A program made the translations under genes and the position numbers. Source: Propionibacteriaceae bacterium (GTDB taxonomy: Bacteria > Actinomycetota > Actinomycetes > Propionibacteriales > Propionibacteriaceae). Taken from it: 7,897 bases of DNA. Of the stretch, positions 1-7,897 are shown piece after piece (positions within the stretch are counted from its first letter, which is position 1; every line of letters starts with the position of its first letter). Location of the stretch: NCBI GenBank assembly GCA_031272685.1, contig JAISTI010000224.1, positions 1 to 7,897 of the forward strand, in the 5' to 3' direction. The notes under the pieces were generated by a model that searched no databases, had not been told where the DNA came from, and worked only from the letters and a program-made list of their open reading frames with translations.

Positions 1-155
1 CGATGAAGCTGCTCGACGGGCTGGACGGCGGCCAGAAATGGTCAAACGCCGAAAAGAACGGGTCCCGCACCATCACCGTCGCCGAAGGGGCGCCCACCGT
101 CACCCTCAAGCTGGTGAGCCCCACTGGCAGCTACAGCATCGGAACGAGGCGCTGA
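1..155 (+). CDS. C-terminal fragment of a protein sharing the extracytoplasmic domain of the downstream kinase
   Basis: The window opens inside this gene. Codons starting at position 3 read 50 residues to a TGA at 153-155. The ATG at 3-5 is probably internal, because the frame is open to the window edge. The fragment has no catalytic motif, but it aligns without gaps to residues 521-570 of the kinase encoded next door: 18 of 50 positions are identical, including shared DGLD, GSR and several Gly/Pro/Thr positions in alternating beta-like stretches. I infer a paralogous domain, so the full protein may be a second receptor-like Ser/Thr kinase or a secreted or membrane protein with the same ligand-binding module. 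The stop is directly followed by the kinase ATG (TGAATG), which suggests one transcript and coupled translation. Without the upstream part the catalytic identity is unknown. Confidence 0.7.
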   Translation, partial: MKLLDGLDGGQKWSNAEKNGSRTITVAEGAPTVTLKLVSPTGSYSIGTRR

Positions 156-1871
156 ATGGCTGAAATCCAAGACCCCAACATCGGCCGCGTGATAGACGGC
201 CGCTACCAAATCCTGGCGCGGGTGGACGCCGGGGGCATGGCCACCGTCTACCAGGCCCGCGATGTGCGCATCGGGCGCGAAGTGGCGCTGAAGATGATGC
301 ACGGCCACCTGGCGGTGGACGAAGACTTCGTGAAGCGCTTCCAAGCCGAAGCCCGTTCGGTGGCGCAGCTCAGCCACCCGAACATCGTGCAGGTGTTCGA
401 CACCGGCATGGACAGCGGGCAGCTCTACATCGTGATGGAATACGTGCCCGGAGGGTCGCTGCGCGGCGCCCTGAACGCCGACGGCCCGGTGAAACTCGGA
501 CAGGCGCTGGAAATCGCCCGGCAAGTGTTGAGCGCGCTGGCGCTGGCGCACTCCAAAGGCATCATCCACCGCGACATCAAGCCGGAAAACCTGCTGCTGG
601 CGGCCGACGGGGCGGTGAAAGTCGCCGATTTCGGCATCGCCCGCGCCATCAACGAGTCGCGGGTGACGGCCACCGGGGTGGTCGTGGGCACCGTCGGCTA
701 TATGGCCCCGGAGCTGGTCATGCAGGGCAAGGTGTCGCAATCCATCGACGTCTACGCCGTCGGAGTGATGCTATACGAGCTTGTCAGCAGCCGGTTCCCA
801 TTCACCGGCGAGAACGCCGTGCAGGTGGCGCTGCAGCAAACCTCCCAGCCCGTCCCGCAGCTGCGCCAGCTGCTGCCCTGGGTGCCGGCCGAGGTGGACG
901 GGCTGCTGGCCAACATGCTCGCCGCCGACCCGTCCTACCGCTTCCCGAACGCCATAGTCGCGCTCCCGCAGGAGCAGGCCGTCGCCGCCGCCCTCCCAGC
1001 CGCCGCGCTGGAGCGCAAAGCGTCACCCAGAGAGTTGCCACAAGCCCCCTACGTGGCGGCCGCATCCCAACCCCGGCAGGCCGCCGGGCTGGCGGAACCG
1101 GAGTTCGCGCAAGCTGCGCCGCAGACGGTGGGGGACAAGGGCCACGCCACTTGGAAGGCCCTGCTCGGCGCCGCCGCCACCATCATCGTCGGGGTGGCCG
1201 GGTGGGCCGCCTCCAACTGGGAATGGATCAGCTCCACCATCTTCGCGCCGAGTCCGGCCGCGTCCACCGGGGCGGGCAACGAGCCGCCATCCGGCCTTCC
1301 GAGCGATTTCACCGCCGACCTGCCGACCGGCGCAGCGGAGGATCAGGTCCAAGCCGGCGAGCAGGCCGACGCAGTGGCAGATGCCGCGGAAGCGCAGGAA
1401 TCGCAAGCTCCGGCCGCCGACGATCCGCTGGTGGTGGGCGACGGGTTCTTCACCGACGATTCCGCGGACTACCGCTGGGACGGCACAGTGCTGCGGGTGG
1501 AGGACACCTCGCCGCGGCTGGTGTTCACCGCCGGAAAGCAGCTGCCCACGGTGGTGGAGCTGACCGGCGGCATCCCGTATTTCGACTTCACCCAGTACCC
1601 GTTCACCGCAGACACCAAAATCACCTTCACCTGGCGGGCCTCCGGCGGGCAGCCGAAGATCTTCGTGCCGCCCACCCAAAACGTGAAAATCAAGTGGACG
1701 GACATGCAAGGCCAGCTGCTGCTGAACGACGGCCTGGATGACGGCAAACGGGTGGCCCTCACCGAGACTTCCGGCTCGCGCGCCGTCACCCACGAGAAGG
1801 GCGGCCCGGTGCTCACCATCGTCCTGGACGAACCCGAAGGCATCGTGCACATGGGCGTCTTCGCCCAGTAG
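156..1871 (+). CDS. Receptor-like transmembrane Ser/Thr protein kinase (PknB-type catalytic domain, non-PASTA sensor domain)
   Basis: A 571-residue Hanks-type kinase that would phosphorylate proteins on Ser/Thr in the cytoplasm. The catalytic domain spans about residues 17-266: glycine loop AGGMATVY (25-32), ATP-binding Lys46 in VALK, helix-C Glu65, catalytic loop HRDIKPEN (138-145, Asp140), DFG (158-160) and APE (184-186). Thr171 and Thr173 in the activation loop align with the autophosphorylated Thr171/Thr173 of mycobacterial PknB, so it is probably an active RD kinase. The first glycine of the usual GxGxxG loop is Asp24. A Pro/Ala/Gln-rich linker (about 267-330) leads to one hydrophobic segment (about 335-353), then an acidic Ala/Asp/Glu-rich spacer (about 390-424) and a beta-rich extracytoplasmic domain (about 425-571). 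No PASTA repeats are present. I do not recognise the outer domain. Its end is similar to the protein encoded just upstream. The ATG is chosen because GAGG at 145-148 lies 7 bases before it and residues 11-20 resemble normal kinase N-termini. Substrates are unknown. Confidence 0.93.
   Translation: MAEIQDPNIGRVIDGRYQILARVDAGGMATVYQARDVRIGREVALKMMHGHLAVDEDFVKRFQAEARSVAQLSHPNIVQVFDTGMDSGQLYIVMEYVPGGSLRGALNADGPVKLGQALEIARQVLSALALAHSKGIIHRDIKPENLLLAADGAVKVADFGIARAINESRVTATGVVVGTVGYMAPELVMQGKVSQSIDVYAVGVMLYELVSSRFPFTGENAVQVALQQTSQPVPQLRQLLPWVPAEVDGLLANMLAADPSYRFPNAIVALPQEQAVAAALPAAALERKASPRELPQAPYVAAASQPRQAAGLAEPEFAQAAPQTVGDKGHATWKALLGAAATIIVGVAGWAASNWEWISSTIFAPSPAASTGAGNEPPSGLPSDFTADLPTGAAEDQVQAGEQADAVADAAEAQESQAPAADDPLVVGDGFFTDDSADYRWDGTVLRVEDTSPRLVFTAGKQLPTVVELTGGIPYFDFTQYPFTADTKITFTWRASGGQPKIFVPPTQNVKIKWTDMQGQLLLNDGLDDGKRVALTETSGSRAVTHEKGGPVLTIVLDEPEGIVHMGVFAQ
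1158..1214 (+). other. Predicted transmembrane segment of the kinase
   Basis: Residues about 335-353 form the only long hydrophobic stretch in the protein (Ala, Leu, Ile, Val, Gly), preceded by Lys334 and Lys328 and followed by a Trp/Asn/Glu-containing interface. With the catalytic domain on the N-terminal side and basic residues before the segment, the positive-inside rule puts the kinase in the cytoplasm and residues 354-571 outside. Seen directly: the hydrophobic run. Inferred: the topology. Confidence 0.85.
1428..1868 (+). other. Unrecognised extracytoplasmic domain of the kinase, shared with the upstream gene
   Basis: Kinase residues about 425-571 alternate polar and hydrophobic residues with many Gly, Asp, Thr and aromatic positions, as in a beta-sandwich. 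There are no cysteines. Residues about 508-571 carry a Trp-Thr-Asp, Gly-x-Leu, Asp-Gly and Thr-x-Val/Leu pattern that loosely recalls the C-terminal DUF4115 domain of RodZ, but this is pattern resemblance only and weak. The final 50 residues match the fragment at 3-152 without gaps, so this is a real module rather than a random tail. Function is unknown. By position it would sense or bind something outside the membrane. Confidence 0.55.
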
Positions 1872-1893
1872 GCCGGCCGGCCGTGGCGCTGTC

Positions 1894-1921
1894 ACGACAC
1901 GCTGGGTAGATTTGGTAGAGT
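1894..1921 (+). promoter_or_regulatory. Candidate promoter of the carA-carB-pyrD-pyrF operon
   Basis: In the 75-base gap before carA, TAGAGT (1916-1921) fits the TANNNT -10 consensus of actinobacterial housekeeping sigma factors. ACGACA (1894-1899) matches four of six bases of TTGACA at a 16-base spacing. The stretch 1905-1921 is noticeably AT-richer than its surroundings. A start about 7 bases after the -10 would leave a leader of only about 20 bases, too short for a PyrR-type attenuator. A second TANNNT, TAGATT, lies at 1907-1912. Transcription may also run through from the kinase gene. Motif-based inference only. Confidence 0.4.
1905..1919 (+). repeat. Short direct repeat GGTAGA-TTT-GGTAGA in the carA promoter region
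   Basis: GGTAGA occurs at 1905-1910 and again at 1914-1919, separated by TTT (period 9). It overlaps the candidate -10 element. It could be part of a regulator site or chance in a short AT-richer patch. Confidence 0.35.
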
Positions 1922-1934
1922 CACCCCGGCGCTG

Positions 1935-1941
1935 AAAAGGA
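1935..1941 (+). promoter_or_regulatory. Ribosome binding site of carA
   Basis: AAAAGGA ends 5 bases before the ATG at 1947. It supports this start over later in-frame Met codons; the first of these (Met42) lies inside the conserved GMTGYQE motif and would remove conserved N-terminal sequence. Confidence 0.75.
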
Positions 1942-1946
1942 CTCGC

Positions 1947-3084
1947 ATGGCTTATCAAGACAACCCACCGGTTCCGGCGCTATTGGTTTTGGAGGACGGC
2001 GCGGCCTTCCGGGGGCTCGCTTTCGGCGCGCGAGGTGAGGCTTTCGGCGAGGCGGTCTTCGCCACCGGCATGACGGGCTATCAAGAAACCCTCACCGATC
2101 CCAGCTACCGCCGCCAGGTCGTCATCCAGACGGCCCCGCACATCGGCAACACCGGCTGGAACGACGAAGACAACGAATCCCGGCGCATCTGGGTGGCCGG
2201 ATATGTGGTGCGCGATCCCAGCCGCGTCTATTCGAACTGGCGCGCCCGGCGTTCGCTGACTGAAGAGTTGGAAAAGCAGGGCGTCGTCGGCATCTGCGAT
2301 GTGGACACCCGTGCGCTCACCCGGCATCTGCGCGAGCGCGGCGCGATGCGCGTCGGCATCTCGACGGACACGCTCGACGAGGCGGCACTGCTGGAAAAGG
2401 TGCTGCGGCAGCCGCCGATGGCCGGCGCGAACCTGGTTTCCGAAGTCACCACCGCCACCGCGGAAGTGGTGCCCGCCCAGGGGGAACGCCGCTTCAAGGT
2501 GGCCGCCATCGACCTCGGCATCAAAGACATGAGCCCGGCCCGGATGGCGCAGCGCGGCATGGAGGTGCATGTGCTGCCCGCCGGTTCCACCCTCGCCGAC
2601 GTGATGCGGATCGAGCCGGACGGGGTGTTCTTCTCCAACGGGCCGGGCGACCCAGCCACCGCCGACGCGGAGGTGGAGCTGCTGCGCCAGGTGCTGGATC
2701 GCGGCATCCCGTTTTTCGGCATCTGCTTCGGCAACCAGCTTTTCGGCCGGGCCCTGGGGTTTGGCACCTACAAGCTGAAATACGGCCACCGGGGGATCAA
2801 CCAGCCGGTTATGGACCGCACCACCGGCAAGGTGGAAATCACCGCCCAAAACCACGGCTTCGCCGTCGCCGCGCCGCTGGATTCCGAGGTGGAAACCCCT
2901 TGGGGCATGGCCGCCGTCTCGCATATCTGCCTGAACGACGACGTGGTCGAGGGCCTGGAGCTTCGCGACGGCGGGGGAGAGCTGATCGGGTTCTCGGTGC
3001 AATACCACCCAGAGGCCTCCGCCGGCCCGCACGACAGCGCCTACCTGTTCGACCGCTTCGCGCAGGTGATGGAAAAGGCGCGCC

Positions 3085-3092
<8 letters not shown>
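1947..3092 (+). CDS. carA: Carbamoyl-phosphate synthase small (glutaminase) subunit
   Basis: This 381-residue protein hydrolyses glutamine and passes ammonia through a tunnel to CarB for carbamoyl phosphate synthesis, feeding pyrimidines and arginine in the cytoplasm. Its length matches the family (382 in E. coli). The N-terminal CarA domain (about 10-150) contains the conserved [14 protein letters not shown] motif (41-54). The class I glutamine amidotransferase domain (about 185-380) contains SNGPGDP (230-236), the nucleophile Cys260 in [15 protein letters not shown] (281-288), QNHGFAV (301-307), and the His354/Glu356 pair in YHPEAS, completing the Cys-His-Glu triad. The usual His of GICLGHQ is Asn here, which I know as an actinobacterial CarA variant and not a sign of inactivity. 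It is the first gene of the operon, and its last 8 bases overlap carB. A promoter just upstream is likely. Confidence 0.98.
3071..3078 (+). promoter_or_regulatory. Ribosome binding site of carB inside carA
   Basis: GGAAAAGG lies within the last codons of carA, 6 bases before the carB ATG at 3085. It explains how carB is started despite the 8-base overlap and supports translational coupling of the two subunits. Confidence 0.7.
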
Positions 3093-6401
<3,309 letters not shown>

Positions 6402-6405
<4 letters not shown>

Positions 6406-7571
6406 GGCTGCGGGTAAAGCTGGTCTCGGGCGGCTACACCCGGCTGCTGCGCCCGGTCCTCTTCCGCTCCCACCATGGCGACCCGGAAGCTATCCACGAG
6501 CAGATGATCGCCCTCTTGGCCGCAGTCGGCTCCAACCCGCTGGCGCAGCGGGCTCTGGGTTTGCTGATCCCGCGCGCCGGGCGGGCGGTAAACGTCGCCG
6601 GAATCGACTTCCCGAACCGGGTGGGCCTGGCGGCCGGGATGGACAAAGACGGGCTGGCGGCGCGGGCCTGGGCGGGCCTCGGCTTCGGATTCGCCGAGCT
6701 GGGCACCGTGACCGGGCGGGCGCAGCCCGGCAACGACAAGCCGCGCGTCTTCCGGCTGCCGGCGTCGAAGGCCCTTATCAACCGCATGGGCTTCAACAAC
6801 GAGGGGGCCGCCGCGCTGGCCGCCCGCCTTGCCGCCCTGGGCGTGGAGCGCGGCAACGGCCGCTTGGGCATCCCCATCGGCATCTCCATCGGGAAAACCA
6901 AGGCCGTGCCGCTGGCCGACGCCGTGGACGACTACCTGGCCTCCCTGAACGCCGTCGCCCCGCACGCCGACTACGTGGCGGTGAACGTCTCCTCCCCGAA
7001 CACCCCCGGCCTGCGAAAGCTGCAAGATGGCCGGGCGGTGGAGGAACTGCTCGGCGAGCTGTGCTCGCGGGCCGGCAACCTGGCGGTGCGCTACCGCGGC
7101 GCGCCCGTCCCAATTTTCCTGAAAGTCGCCCCCGACATCGAGTGGCCGGACCTCGACGGGCTGCTGCTGGCGGCCGAAAACGCCGGGGCAGCCGGGTTCA
7201 TCGCCACCAACACCACGCTGCGCCGCCGCGGGTTGAAAGGCCGGGACGCCGCCAAGGCGGGGGAGGACGGCGGGCTCTCCGGCCGGCCGCTCACCCGCCT
7301 CGCCCGCGAAGTGGTGGGCTATATCACCGCCCACACGGCGCTGCCGGTGATTGCCTCCGGCGGCATCATGCGTCCCGAAGACGCCATGGCGATGTTCGAC
7401 CTCGGCGCCCGCCTGGTGCAGCTTTACACCGGGTTCGTCTATTCCGGCCCGGCGCTGGCGGCGAATATCAACGCCTGGGATCTGGCCCGCGAGCCGCTGT
7501 GGGACGGCGGGCGCCGCAGCAGCGGGCGCGAAACATCCGGGCCGGCAGCATCTGATCCAAAGGAGGGATGA
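6402..7571 (+). CDS. pyrD: Quinone-dependent dihydroorotate dehydrogenase (class 2)
   Basis: A 389-residue FMN enzyme that oxidises dihydroorotate to orotate and passes electrons to membrane quinones. The N-terminal 40 residues, basic and amphipathic, are the membrane-associating extension of class 2 enzymes. The barrel has [13 protein letters not shown] (72-84), the [10 protein letters not shown] loop (126-135), GISIGKTK (160-167), [14 protein letters not shown] (195-208) with catalytic Ser198 (a Ser base marks class 2), FLKVAPD with Lys241, ATNTT (268-272), and [11 protein letters not shown] (318-328) followed by [13 protein letters not shown] (338-350) for FMN phosphate binding. The start is the ATG in ATGA at 6402, overlapping the carB stop. 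I see only weak Shine-Dalgarno sequence there, so re-initiation after carB is likely. An extra polar Gly/Ser/Arg tail (about 369-389) extends beyond the fold, making it longer than E. coli PyrD (336). Confidence 0.97.
7560..7566 (+). promoter_or_regulatory. Strong ribosome binding site fixing the GTG start of pyrF
   Basis: AAGGAGG is a near-perfect anti-16S match located in the last pyrD codons, 9 bases before the GTG at 7576. The nearer ATG at 7568 overlaps the pyrD stop but reads a frame without any PyrF motif, so the GTG is the start. Confidence 0.8.
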
Positions 7572-7575
7572 GACC

Positions 7576-7897
7576 GTGGACAACTACGCTGGGCGGCTCG
7601 CCGCCGTCACCGCCGCACGGGGGGCGTTTTGCGTGGGCCTCGACCCGCATCCGGCCCTGCTGGCGGCCTGGGGCTTGGCCGACGACCCGGAGGGCTTGGA
7701 GTATTTCTGCGCCACTGCCATCGACGCGCTGGGGGAGCGGGCCGCCGCCTTCAAACCGCAGTCGGCCTTCTTCGAACGCCACGGCAGCGCCGGGATCGCC
7801 GTCCTGGAGCGGGTGCTGGCCCGCATCCGCGCCGTGCTGCGCAACCGCGAGCTCCTCGCCCAGATTTCCGCCCGGGAGTCGCGCCTGTCCCTTGCCG
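7576..7897 (+). CDS. pyrF: Orotidine 5'-phosphate decarboxylase (type 2 family), 5' part, cut by window end
   Basis: PyrF converts OMP to UMP, the last step of UMP synthesis. The 107 visible codons start at GTG 7576. Residues 18-27 (FCVGLDPHPA), the Phe-Lys-Pro-Gln-Ser-Ala-Phe-Phe-Glu run at 59-67 and GSAGIAVLE at 70-78 are clear signatures of the type 2 (mycobacterial-like) family, which runs to roughly 270-280 residues. From about residue 87 (7834) the reading frame stays open, but the sequence no longer resembles PyrF: the hydrophobic strand and catalytic DxKRGDI motif expected here are missing in all three forward frames. The end could be a sequence join artefact, a real rearrangement or an unusual insertion. 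It follows pyrD by 4 bases and belongs to the same operon. Confidence 0.9.
   Translation, partial: MDNYAGRLAAVTAARGAFCVGLDPHPALLAAWGLADDPEGLEYFCATAIDALGERAAAFKPQSAFFERHGSAGIAVLERVLARIRAVLRNRELLAQISARESRLSLA

Noticed and set aside
1871..1882. GGCCGGCCGGCC palindrome after the kinase stop, considered as a terminator
   Set aside because: It is a continuous self-complementary run without a usable loop and has no T-tract after it. It is more likely a GC-rich chance repeat.
7568..7897. ATG at 7568 overlapping the pyrD stop as the pyrF start
   Set aside because: The frame lacks all PyrF signatures, while the GTG at 7576 gives FCVGLDPHP and FKPQSAFFE.

Overview
This window looks like a piece of a high-GC actinobacterial (Actinomycetota) chromosome. 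G/C-ending codons dominate, every gene lies on the + strand, and CarA carries the GICFGNQ nucleophile-loop variant that I associate with actinobacterial CarA. I cannot fix a genus. The sequence is cut inside a gene at both ends, so it may be a whole draft or metagenomic contig.

Layout. Positions 1-155 hold the last 50 codons of an unidentified protein. Its TGA stop directly abuts the ATG of a single-pass transmembrane Ser/Thr protein kinase (156-1871). The 50-residue tail aligns without gaps to residues 521-570 of that kinase (18 identities), so the two genes seem to be neighbours sharing one extracytoplasmic domain. A 75-base intergenic region (1872-1946) is the only real non-coding gap. It holds a candidate promoter, a small dyad, a short direct repeat and a good ribosome binding site.

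From 1947 the window is a compact pyrimidine-biosynthesis operon: carA (1947-3092), carB (3085-6405), pyrD (6402-7571) and pyrF (7576 to the window end). carA/carB overlap by 8 bases, carB/pyrD by 4, and pyrD/pyrF are 4 apart, so translation is probably coupled. CarA and CarB make carbamoyl phosphate, PyrD oxidises dihydroorotate to orotate at the membrane, and PyrF decarboxylates OMP to UMP. UMP in turn probably inhibits CarB, whose main UMP phosphate-binding residues are conserved. Genes for aspartate transcarbamylase, dihydroorotase and orotate phosphoribosyltransferase are not in the window.

The biosynthetic genes are ordinary. The parts worth a second look are the paired proteins with a shared, unrecognised extracytoplasmic domain just upstream of carA, and the last ~65 bases. 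There the pyrF frame stays open but stops looking like OMP decarboxylase just where the catalytic DxKRGD motif should appear. I see no convincing new defence or mobile system.
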